Source: Heterobilharzia americana
Taxonomy: Eukaryota; Platyhelminthes; Trematoda; Strigeidida; Schistosomatidae
Length of the DNA stretch: 64,000 bases
NCBI GenBank assembly: GCA_944470555.2
Contig: OX104127.1
Coordinates: 135,612,786-135,676,785 of the forward strand
Direction of reading: 5' to 3'
Shown piece by piece: positions 36,830 through 47,356 of the stretch (its first letter is position 1; each line of letters opens with the position of its first letter). Both the position numbers and the translations under genes were made by a program. Below the pieces are notes generated by a model. It did not search any database and was not told the DNA's origin. It was given only the letters and a program-made list of their open reading frames with translations.

Positions 36830-39130
36830 CTGGACAAATTTCTTTTGAACGCAGAGTTCAGGTTTCAAAATACTAATTGTCACGGCTTCCGCCGTTCGAA
36901 GAAGTTTAAGACATACACCTTTCACTGGATTTGCACGAATTCTATAGATGTGACTAAAGTTGTTTTCTGCATTTACCGGGTGGTCATAATCAACAAAATG
37001 TTCTAAAATAGAGCTATGAAGTGTCCGCCTTTCTCATTCGTGGAACCAGGCTGGTATATCTTCGGAAATGCGTTTGGAAAGTGAACGCTGAGTACAGCCA
37101 ATATACTTTACTTCACAGGAGCAGGTAAGCTTATGACCACACATCAAGGTGGCGAAGAGAGCTAGCATAATCGAAGCATTGGGTGAGTGCAAAAAGTTAA
37201 TCTGAGTTTGGTAGCATATAAAGTCATTCTCAATGAGCATGCCAGACAGTTTCCCAATGTATTTGCTGATGTTTCTCCGTTGAACTGTAAACTCATGAAA
37301 AGAGGCTTCTTAGGAGCCGTAGAAGTGAAATGGTTATTTGTTTTCTGGTTCAAAGGTTTAGCAATGAAATGCTCAGAATACTGGTTTTCAGTCAAAACAT
37401 TTAGTTCACCTTCTAAAGTATCAGGACTGCAGATAGTAAGGATTCTATGGCACACAGAGTGAGTTAGATTTCGTTTGATGCATAAAAGCACCCAACTGTG
37501 GAAATTCTTAAGTTTTCCGTTCCATGTGGGTTTTATGTGGATAGACCTTTCAAATAATCCATTGTCTTGACTTTTTAGCTGTGCATCTGCAAAGGATATC
37601 TTAGAATTGAGTTCCTTCTCTAGTGTGAACCTAAATGAAGGGTGGCTGTTATTAAATTGAGACAGGATACCTCATAGATTATACGTACTATTGGAAATGA
37701 TGGTGTCATCTACACATCACTTATGAAGTTTGAGCCAGTTGATCATTCTGCTAAGGTATGTGTTCTCTAGCTTTGACATGAAGAAGTCTGCAACCAAGGG
37801 GACCAAAGGTGAACCCATAGCTATTCCATCTTTTTGTCTGTATGTTTCATTATTGAAGGAAAACTGGACGTTCAAGCTGCATCTCAACAACAGCTCCTTC
37901 AGAAAATATGTGAGTATCCTAACACTCAGTCCATCAGAATCAATGCAGTCACATACGTAACATATTGTCTCAGTCAGTGGGACTCTTGTAAATAATTAGA
38001 CAGCATCTAAAGAGAACATAACTTTGTCAGAGCAATTTACATTATCAGTAAAATCGACAACATCGAAAGAGTCACGAATTGTATGAATTGAGACTTGCTT
38101 TCTTACAGGCTCCAAGATTTTGACTAACTACTGAGCAATACGATGATAAGGCAATCCTGTCATATCCAGAATAGGTTGCAAAGGTGTGCGTTCTTTGTGC
38201 ACTTTTGGCAGTCCGTACAGTTAAGAGATATTTGACAGGGATAGTCGTAGGGATTCAAATGCTTTGGAATGTATGGAAGAATCGAACATTAGTTTTCGAA
38301 GAATGTCGGTTAGTTGTTTTTTACTTTGCTCCGTCTTATTCTTCTCACTGATGGGTTTCATAAACTTTGGTTCATCAGAGAAGTTAGATAACATCTTATT
38401 TAGGCATTCTTGGCGATTCCCCAATACAATACGCGTCCCTATTTCAGGATGCACCATCAAAATCTCCTTGTTGTTCATTAATTCTCTAACCTTTTCCCAG
38501 TGTTTCTTAGTTAATATAGATTGACTGTTTGGCTTTGTGCTGATAAACTTCTGACAACTGTCGAGAACTGCTGACTTGAAGTGTTTCAGTTGCTCTTCAA
38601 ATGCAGGCACCAAGCTATAAGTTTGATTTATAAAGTTTCGCAACTTCCACTTGTGTATGAAGTTTGCTGATACTTGGGAACTTGGTGCAAAGGTTAAGAC
38701 CCAAAGATAATGCTTCTAGTATAACTGTCGATAATTCAATATCTAATGAATTGAAAACATATTTCTCTGGTTTACTTGGAAGCCATCTTGCAGTAGATGT
38801 AGTTGCTTTTAAACTGTTTAATAGTTCCAACAAAGTCATATTACACTGTTTCTCTGATACTTTGAAGACATAATCTTCGAGAGATCGGCGTAAACCTGGC
38901 TGCAGATCATGAATAGAGTGCATTCAGTGGTGAATAGTTAGTCCCAGTTCAGTAATGCATGATTTACTCTCGTCTATATGGTTAAGTGTATGCTGCTTCA
39001 GAGTCTTTGAGTTTGGCGTCTAAGTGATTTCCAATATAGATTAGGATATTCGTGTCGATCTAAGCAGTCTCTCAAAAAACGGATCTTTGTTTTCTCTATG
39101 GCAAGCTTGACAGAAAAATAGAGGAATCCA
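36830..39130 (-). mobile_element. Penelope-like element, near full length, with in-frame stops
   Basis: Minus-strand order: N-terminal region KIRFLRDCLDRHEYPNLYW near 39080; ALSLGLNLCTKFPSIS (38700); LTKKHWEKVRELMNNKEILM (38490); RT motif LYGLPKVHKERTPLQPI (38215); DKVMFSLDAV; motif B DGIAMGSPLVPLVADFFMSKLEN (37790); catalytic CVDDT (37702-37716; PLEs usually YVDDT); and LQFNGETSANTLGNCL. GIY-YIG endonuclease: LTCSCEVKYIGCTQRSLSKRI (37110). The C-terminal tail reads LLRTAEAVTISILKPELCVQKK near 36900. Stops include TAA at 38221-38223, TAG near 38130, TAA near 38000 and TGA just before CVDD. Few frame shifts, so decay by point mutation dominates. Confidence 0.9.
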
Positions 39131-39848
39131 TTCAGCTCCTTTACCGTCACGGGGTCCTTGCAGAGTTTGAAAAGTTCATGATGTTATAAGTACCGAAGTA
39201 TATAGTACAGTGTCTCTGATTGGCATTGTAGTATGGTACGCAGTCGTTTTTGACTGAACGTCAATAACAGACAGAATATAGAGCATCCATATTTAACCAG
39301 GTTCTCACAAATCACTACTTATCAGATTATATGCTTATTCTCATCTTTATCTGCAATGAATGACTGTAATGTTCAATCTCATTCTATTATTTTCAATTAG
39401 ATTTGCATAAATCTCAGAGTGTTTGAAGCAAAATAATCCCAGCCTTTTGTGATGAAGTCTGATTCCAGCTTCCTCAAGCGAATCATATTAAAAATTTATA
39501 AATGAAATCGGAAACATGTACCTAATTTCCTTGTTTTAATCTGTATGTATACTATTTTTTCATAAAATGTAATTACTAATAATTGTGTGTGATAGTGTAT
39601 ATATTTCTTACGCAATGTATGTTGTTATTCATATCCTCATTGACTGAAAACATGAGACAAAACCATCATATGTCACATCATAGAGATTTACTCAAATGTA
39701 ACCTACATCTCATATCAACTTCTCACTTGGTATGCAATATTTGTGATATTATTCGGCCGAATCTTGGGCATTGTTCACATAAATTACTTTCATTTCAAAT
39801 GGAATAGCTCTGAATCTTAGTGTTTCAACCTCACATGGGTAAATGAGA
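39131..39848. other. No feature recognised
   Basis: AT-rich intergenic sequence upstream of the PLE; possibly its 5' untranslated part at the low end. Confidence 0.4.
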
Positions 39849-39997
39849 TGATCAATCCACAAATTATTCACCAGCTGGATAGTTCATATCGATATTTCTC
39901 ACAGTTGAATGGTACTAGTTGGGTAGTTGAAAAAGTACTTACCTGTGAAAATTGACAACGAGGACCGTGAAGGTGGTAAATCATTTGTGGATTGATT
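39849..39997. repeat. Small element with terminal inverted repeats, MITE-like
   Basis: The 24-base stretch at 39849-39872 is nearly the reverse complement of 39974-39997 (two or three mismatches), with about 100 bp between them. There is no coding capacity. Target-site duplication is not clear. Confidence 0.45.
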
Positions 39998-40253
39998 CTC
40001 CTACTTAAGGTATATTAGTTCACTCATGTAAGCTAATTAGATTCAGGTGATCTGAACAATTCAGCTAAATGACGTGGATTTGTTGAAAAAAATCACTGAT
40101 AAGATTGGCCTGAAAGAGGAAAACGGAGATTCAGTGCTTAGATCAAACTAATCTGGTTAGCGTGATTTGCAGATCAAAGTGAGTTGTTTCTAAAAACTCA
40201 TGTTGTTCAGTAATATGCTTTTCACAACAGTATAACTGTCAAAGTCAATATAA

Positions 40254-40699
40254 TGATTATCAATTGAACTATCTATTATAGCCGTAGTTTGCCAGACTAG
40301 TATAGATGCTGGGTGATATCGAAGGTGACATGAAAATTCGAACCACAGCCGGATTAGAAGCAACGACCACCGGGTTTCCGACCCGATGCTCTACCAACTG
40401 AGCTATGAGGTCCAACTGCTGACCTGACTAGGCAGCCAGTGTGAATATGATCAAGTGGCAGTAACGCGTCACGAGTTTACATGCTAGTCGGGCAAAACCC
40501 ATGGTAATTGAAGTGAAATAAAAATCTGGTCAGTAGTCAGGCCTGGTAGCTCCGTTGGCAGAGCATCGAACCGGAAACCCTCTGGTGGCTAATTCGAATC
40601 CAGCCATGGTCCAAATCTCCACTTCACTTTCAATCGTCACTCAGTATAAATACTAGTCCGCTAAACTATGGCTGTCTCAGATAATCAAAATGATAATCA
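40254..40699. mobile_element. Foldback element with two divergent tRNA-like arms (copy 1, most complete)
   Basis: The two ends, each about 170 bp, are inverted repeats of one another with a spacer of about 105 bp. Each arm holds a tRNA-like module: box A TAGCTCAGTTGG at 40394-40405 on the minus strand, and TAGCTCCGTTGG at 40547-40558 on the plus strand with box B ATTCGAATCC at 40592-40601. Both read outward from the centre. The outer ends carry TGATTATC and its complement. No protein is encoded. Related copies: 46431-46727, 49849-50204 and, deleted, 56484-56692. Confidence 0.8.
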
Positions 40700-42360
40700 T
40701 GGTCAATTTAACAATAAACGAACTGTGTTGTTATTAACGTTTTCAAAAAGTCACAAAATATATTGGGATTACAGTGCCGTACTTACAGTTATTACTAGGA
40801 AAAATTACAAAGTACAACCGTTAGAACTATTATCACTATGTATGGATCTACTTTCAAGTGTACACCATCCTACATTCACTTGTAGCTGGAAGTTTAAAAA
40901 TATATGATAAGAAGAGTTACATAGGACGTTCAGTGTGGTAATCATAACTCCTTTATCACAGCATTTCGCTTATAACTCTCTTGCATGCATCTGAATCATG
41001 ACAACTGATCATGTACCTAATCCGTTTAAGCTTAACCATGATATGTTTCTTTATTGGCTGAGATTATAATTAACTTTCAAGATTTATTTGTTTCGAATTT
41101 CATTCTCAACTGAATTTATTTTGTTATTCTAAATATGCTTATACTACAGAATGTTAGCTTTTAAAAAGTGACGACGTTCAGGTATATGTTCGGTCATTTA
41201 CCCCTTATCCTTTTTAGTATGGTTTATCTGGTGGCTATGACCGGTAATAAGAAATGAAGCAAATAGGTGAGTTTCTTTCACGGTTATTAATTCAAGCAAT
41301 TTACTACCCAAATGCACTAACAATTACCTTTTTCGATTAATTTAGGTTACTCTAGCGTTTACGAAGCATTTAGAAGTTATTTTCAAGCTAAATATGAATT
41401 AGAATCGCAGTCATTTAATATCTCATCGCACAGAATTTTTGTCATATATCACCACATTTGACTCAAATTAACTTTGAGACAACAAACGAGTTAAATATTG
41501 AATCTCCATTACAAGTTTTTACTTCTTAGAGGCATAACGTCTCTCAGTATAATGGAATAGCTGCATTCTAGAAAAAGTAAGATGAGTCATTACTGTTACT
41601 ACCATTGTGAATAAACAGCACCTCGTTGGGTAAATGTAAACAGATGATGTGTTCATTATACGTGTGCAAATTATAGTTGGTGTTCTATTGTCCTCTGTTA
41701 ATTAACCAATTATATAAACTTTAGAAGAAAGACAATATCTCTTCCCAGCTCATTTTATTTGTTGAGAACGACTGTACATTCCATGTGTTATTTGTCTTGA
41801 AGACGCGGATTGTAAATAATTTAGAAATTACTCTTCAATAGCTTCGAAAGTTTAGGAAAATACCAGTTTAAACAAGTCAGTTGCGAGATAACAATGTGAT
41901 ACAACTCTTAAATTTTACTTGGCTATCCCGTTAACACAGTCGTATTTGTTCTAACCAATCTTCAATGTAAGCAGTGATGCATGGATGAACATGAACTAAA
42001 TTTTACTCCACACGAGCAACAAACACAACAGCAAGAATGAAATCAAAAGGGGACACCATGAGATCTGAAAAACCTACAGTATTTTTTAAGGCGTATTGGC
42101 ACGTATAACTAATAAATAAAACCAGTTTCATCGGAAATACAATAGTGGTATTTAAAAACTTTATGCGAATGTTACCTAAAGAATATGTGGGATAGACAAC
42201 ATTCGTGGCGAATGTTTATAGCTCATATGGATGTTCCTGGTTGTGTTGTATTCTCTGAGCTGGGTGCCTTAATCGAGGAGTTCTAACTGTTTTTCGAGAT
42301 AGCATCATCAGCACTAGCTTCAGTAGGAAGTGAGCTGTTAATATTTCTCCGTGAGTGATT
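40700..42360. other. Intergenic, no gene recognised
   Basis: AT-rich, short frames only, no family motif seen. Confidence 0.5.
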
Positions 42361-42369
42361 CAGTAGCTT

Positions 42370-43900
42370 GCCCTGACGAACTGGTTTATGACTAGTTGTT
42401 TCCTTTGATTGTTGTGACATTGACTACATAGATTTTCTTGTTGACTGTCCTCTGCTTGACCTCTAACCTTTTGTTGTTTATCACTTTTCTTATTGACTGA
42501 TAGATTTGGTCTATGTTTATACATCTGTTGATCGCTGAATGACCTCAATGCCAAACTCCCAAGAATTCTTTGTTATTCTTTACGTTTCTTCTCCCCAAGA
42601 TTTCTAGATTGTCAAAATTGAATTCTTGTCCATAGTTATCCGTGCGCATCTAAATGAGCAATGAAATTCCATGACGTTGATTAACTAATTAATGTTCGTA
42701 TAAATGAAGGCAAAGAGGGCGACCACTTTTTCGAATATAGTGTTGATCACAATTATTGCAGTTGATTTTGTAGATGATATTTGGTTCGTCTCCTATGGCT
42801 GTTGTGTCATCTGCTCTGCGTAATATGGTTTGAAGTGAATTTGTTTGTTTATCAGACGCATCAGTTTCTAGTGGTCTCAGTAGTCTTTCCATGATATCTA
42901 ATATATTCTTTATGTAAGATAGAATGATTCGTTTGTTGATTTCCGTCGATGACCTTGTAGTTGGTCATGGACGGGATAGGCATCTCCTGATTAAGTTTTA
43001 CGGGCAGCCATTCTTCTTTAGGAAAGATATCAAATAATTTTCTTCGTTTCTCCATAAAGCTGTTGCACTGCAGTGTGTTCTCGCTCTTTTGAATAGAGTC
43101 TGCACGTAACTAATTTTGTACATTGTTGGGTTGTTGCCACTGTAGTTAAGGATTCGATCAGTGTAAGTTGGCTTTCTTTTTACTTGAGTTTCCAGTTTTC
43201 CAGTATTTGTTCTACTGACTAAAACACCCAGGAATAGTAATTGGTTGTTTGACTCCTTCTTCATTATGAATTCGATGTCATCAAAAACGTTGATGATCAA
43301 ACCGGAAGCATTTTCTAAATCACCTTTTTTCAATAATGATAAAGTATCCTCCACACAATGAATCCAAATTTTTTCGTTAATCACAGGCGAACTGATGGCT
43401 TCCAGTCTCTGCATCACTGCTGCTACAATTAATCCATGGAATTCCTTTCATCTGTTTGTTTATCTTGCCACTAAACTGGAAGTATGTTGTCAGACAAAAA
43501 TCGATGAGTTCCATCAGACCTGAACACTGAAGTTTTGTGCTTTCTGAAAGGTTTGTGTCTTAGTGAGCAGGACGGACATAGTTTTCTTGGCCAATCGTGG
43601 TTCGATGGATATGTATCGTGTTTGGATATCGAGGGATAGCGTTATTTCGTAGTTTTCTGTATGATTGCTTTTGATCTTTTCTAAGAATCTTGTTGGTGAT
43701 TTGATGGAATGTCCTCATGACCTAACGTGGTGTTTCACTTTTCTCGAGATTTCTCTTGAAATATTGCATGTTGGAGTTCACGGAAGTGAGACTATTGGTT
43801 ATAGAGAAATGTCTGGTTTGTGTAGTTTTGGTCTGCCGTAGAACTGAGGAAGTACAGATTCATTCGATTTTATTCGCCACTTATTTTGTTATGTTATTTC
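42370..43900 (-). mobile_element. Penelope-like element of a second lineage, decayed
   Basis: Minus-strand order: FYGRPKLHKPDISL near 43840 (usual FYGLPKIHKP), AVMQRLEAI at 43410, WIHCVEDTLSLLKKGDLE (catalytic VDD now VED) at about 43360, FIMKKESNNQLLFLGVLVSR, KLETQVKRKPTYTDRILNY, then the GIY-YIG module YKINCNNCDQHYIRKSGRP at about 42760 and the tail FNFDNLEILGR and HSAINRC..IYQSIRK (42480-42630). Its motifs differ from those of the PLE at 36830-39130. The catalytic change and stops make it inactive. Confidence 0.87.
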
Positions 43901-44751
43901 TTCTGCTTTGAAGAGTATATATATTGTTTGGAAACTCATTCTGTCACGGAGACTCATACCTGTTTGACACAATACTAATGTGTAAACCTGTTTTTTAAAG
44001 ACAGGTTTCATCAAGAATTCTCATTTACAATAAACAACTGAAACACTTAGAACAGTGAATAAGTGTAAATTCTTCTAATTAGCGGTAATACCCTCAGCAC
44101 AACCTTATCTCAGAGAGGACACTTTACTAAGTTTGACGAAACTTGACACTAAGGCCACTGAACTAGAACATTTGAGATGACTTTTTTCAAATTCTTTTAG
44201 TTCTTTTAAGGGCTTGACCACACTTGTGGGCAGTTAGCTGGCTCTTATATTTTACCATTCACCCAACTAACATGGTACTTATGGGTTTTAACTAGAATTT
44301 CGTTATCTCTTGTGAGTTGACGAGTTGAAAATTAGTAATGTTTTATTCATTGGTGGATGAACACATCATAATATGGTCAAATGTTTCAAACAAATACTAC
44401 TAAGTGCCAAAATATTAACCCCAGCTTGAGATTTTCACTGCAATAATTGAATTTTATGGTATGAACCTTGTTTGCGATCGATGGTCCACATTAGTGCTAG
44501 TCCCACCTTCAGGAAAGGGATCTACCCTCTGCTCCAAACTTTTCCGTGATTCCCTAAGTGATTTCATTTTATGTTGAAAACTAACGTTTCCTTATTATCA
44601 TCATATATACATTTATATGCATATGGTAATGTGTACTACAGAAATTACATGTTTTGTATCATGAATAACGAAATGCAGAATGGGGACAAAAAATAATTTT
44701 CGTTACAAGTGTATGATTATTAAACACGTAAGGAGGCATTGTTGTGTAAGT
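43901..44751. other. Intergenic, no gene recognised
   Basis: Probably includes PLE 5' sequence at the low end. A perfect small hairpin (AACCTGT and ACAGGTT) occurs near 43986-44010. Confidence 0.4.
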
Positions 44752-44757
44752 TTTATT
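44752..44757 (-). promoter_or_regulatory. Candidate poly(A) signal of the GPCR gene
   Basis: AATAAA on the minus strand, about 146 nt after the GPCR stop codon. It is plausible by position only; such hexamers are common in this AT-rich sequence. Confidence 0.35.
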
Positions 44758-44902
44758 TTATTTAACTCTCATAAAGTGCTAGATGAAAAGCGTTACTGTC
44801 ATATCTTCAACTCAGTTCCAATCTCCTTCAACCCGTTTTACGTATCAACGATGGTATACTACTGAAATGTAAGTAAGTAGTTTAGAAGTGTTTGGTGTAT
44901 TT

Positions 44903-46078
44903 TTATAACTTTCTGCAGTAGATTTGTGAGAAAGTTGCTTTGCACAATTGTGAATCGACAAGTAAAAATCCCACAGGGTAGGCAACAGAACTCATATAAG
45001 CTAACCATTTAAATTGTATCAGTGTTCCAACAGATAAGAGATGGAAATAACTTGAGTTACTTAACAATAAATGACTAAGAGATGCAGTAATAAATGGCGA
45101 CCACATAGCTATGGTAATCGCACATAAAATCATATTAAGCTTCACTGATTTCTGTTCAGGGAGTTGCTCAGACGTTTCTCTTGATCGGAAACCACTTTTA
45201 GGCTGATCTTGTTGAAGTCCTTGTCTTCTGTCCTTAGAATGATAGTGGGGTAAAGCATTGTTTTGCTTAGATAATTCTTTGAGTAAATTGTTATCCCTCT
45301 CTAAATTACACAATTGATTGAAAATAATATGAGCAGTGACTGGTGATGAAAACGTTGTACTTTTTGGCAGTGATAGAGGAATATTGTCAGCATGCACTGG
45401 TAAATTTTTGTCTTGTTGACTTGGTGAAATTGTAACACCACCTTGAGATGGCAAATCTTGTGTTCCTTGGTTACCACACTGTCCCATATCAACCTCCTGA
45501 ACAACTGATAGTACAGGTTTATAAACATGTTCTGGTATCATAACTTGACCATGTTGTGGACAAAAGTGTTTAACTAGTTTTTGGTAAGGATTATTACCAT
45601 TCAGTGTTTCAGTTAAATGTTCATTGTTTAAGATTTCCCATGGATTTTGAACGTCACTATTGATATTTGGTGAATTATTATCATTACTACAACAATGATT
45701 CCCCTTATACGTCAACCAGTTATGATTTGTGAATTCATCAGTATCTTCTGTTGTTTGACTCGAAATTCCAGCATCAGAAGAACTTGATCCTTGTTGATAT
45801 TGGAAATTCGTTATTGCGGAGGATGATGGTAATCTTAGTGGTATAGGCGATTGGTGATCAATATGTGAAGAAGATTTTTGACGTCCTTCTGGAGAACACT
45901 CAGTATTGACAGAGGAAATATCATTCACTATTGTATACGCCATCTCATAATTTGCTGCTGTAAAATTTGTTTCGACCCGTGAACATCGACTTTCTACTAG
46001 TTTATTATCATGAATTTCATGCAGATTTTTGTATTCAGTCTGAAATGTTTCACATTTATTCAGTGAATCACAAGTTTT
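44903..46078 (-). CDS. GPCR exon B (loop 3, TM6, TM7, C-tail)
   Basis: 391 codons plus TAA. Acceptor TATGGTACAG joins in phase 0 to exon A, reading YDYK-KTCDS. The first 312 residues are polar, Ser/Asn/Gln-rich and without domain signatures (loop 3). Then KLNMILCAITIAMWSPF (TM6), a short ECL3, WLAYMSSVAYPVGFLLVD (TM7), and a helix-8-like tail ending in RKL. No further exon is needed after the stop. Confidence 0.88.
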   Translation of the reverse strand, partial: KTCDSLNKCETFQTEYKNLHEIHDNKLVESRCSRVETNFTAANYEMAYTIVNDISSVNTECSPEGRQKSSSHIDHQSPIPLRLPSSSAITNFQYQQGSSSSDAGISSQTTEDTDEFTNHNWLTYKGNHCCSNDNNSPNINSDVQNPWEILNNEHLTETLNGNNPYQKLVKHFCPQHGQVMIPEHVYKPVLSVVQEVDMGQCGNQGTQDLPSQGGVTISPSQQDKNLPVHADNIPLSLPKSTTFSSPVTAHIIFNQLCNLERDNNLLKELSKQNNALPHYHSKDRRQGLQQDQPKSGFRSRETSEQLPEQKSVKLNMILCAITIAMWSPFITASLSHLLLSNSSYFHLLSVGTLIQFKWLAYMSSVAYPVGFLLVDSQLCKATFSQIYCRKL

Positions 46079-47310
46079 CTGTACCATAAATAAAAATAAG
46101 ATGGTTATAGATATATCAAAGTCATTAAAAAACAATACTGTTAATGAATAAAAATACTAATTTAGCAGAAGCTTACTAGAAAATGATCAGTTAAAATCAA
46201 ATTATCATCGTGACCCAACCTACTTTAAAAAGAAACTGATAGCCTTGAAAATTCAATCTATCCAAGTTAAGAATTGTTCTACGGAGAACATTAAACATTC
46301 ATTACCATTCTGGACAGAATTTAGTACTTCTTAATGCTTCTTCAGATAATAAGAAAGGAATGAAAGACATTTTAAGTGAATTAAAAAATGTAGGATCACA
46401 AGTTAGTTCTTTAATTATTAATTGATGATCTATACTGGCTGATGATTGAAGAAGACAAGAAAATTTGAACCGCAGCCGGATTCAAACTAGAGACCACCGG
46501 ATTTTACCCGACTACTGTGGGAATACGCGACGCGTTACTGGAGTAAAATGAAAATACGGTTAGCAGTCGGACCTCAGAGTTCAGTTGGTAGAGCATTGAA
46601 CTGGAAACCCGGTGGACACTGATTCGAATCCAGCTGCAGTCCAAATTTTCAGTTCACCTTCAATCATCACCCAGTATAAATACTGGCCAACTAAACTACG
46701 GCTATCTCAGATAGTCAAATGATAACTGATAATCGTAATTAAAACAAAACTATCGGAATTACAGCATCATCTTTGCAGTGATGAGTTTATTTAAACCCGC
46801 TCTTAGGAAAAATGTTTTACTGAAGTTCATGACACAATTTACTAGTATGACTGTTTATCTGCTTTCAGATTAAAAATTTTACCAACAATAACTAAATTCT
46901 TTGATCTTCTAAAGTTCCTTAGTTGGACTAAAACGAATAAAGTGATTGGGAGCAAAGTCCATTTGAGTGGATCCTGTTGCATTTTGAACAGTGTTAAGAC
47001 CGTCGAAGTTTTCAACAACTAAATTAGTTCTTATACAATTGTTTGGCTGAAAAATGTGTACTAAGGATACTGTGTCCCCTATTGTGCTTCGGTCAACAAC
47101 CCCAAAATAAAGTCTACAGAATAAGAAATAATATGTAGTCACTAAACTATGCGATCTGATGTTATCATTTAGGAGATTAAAACATAAAACTTGTAAAATA
47201 GAGTACTGAAATCATTCACTGTAATAAACCAACCTAGATTGCTTTTACGTTATTGGATTATATCAGAGGCATACATTGTAATGGCATTAGTCTCCATAAG
47301 TTATATATAT

Positions 47311-47356
<46 letters not shown>

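Noticed and set aside
40340..40610. Functional tRNA genes in the foldback arms
   Set aside because: Boxes A and B are present, but the acceptor and anticodon stems do not close properly and the modules recur in inverted repeats with a common tail, as expected of tRNA-derived repeats.
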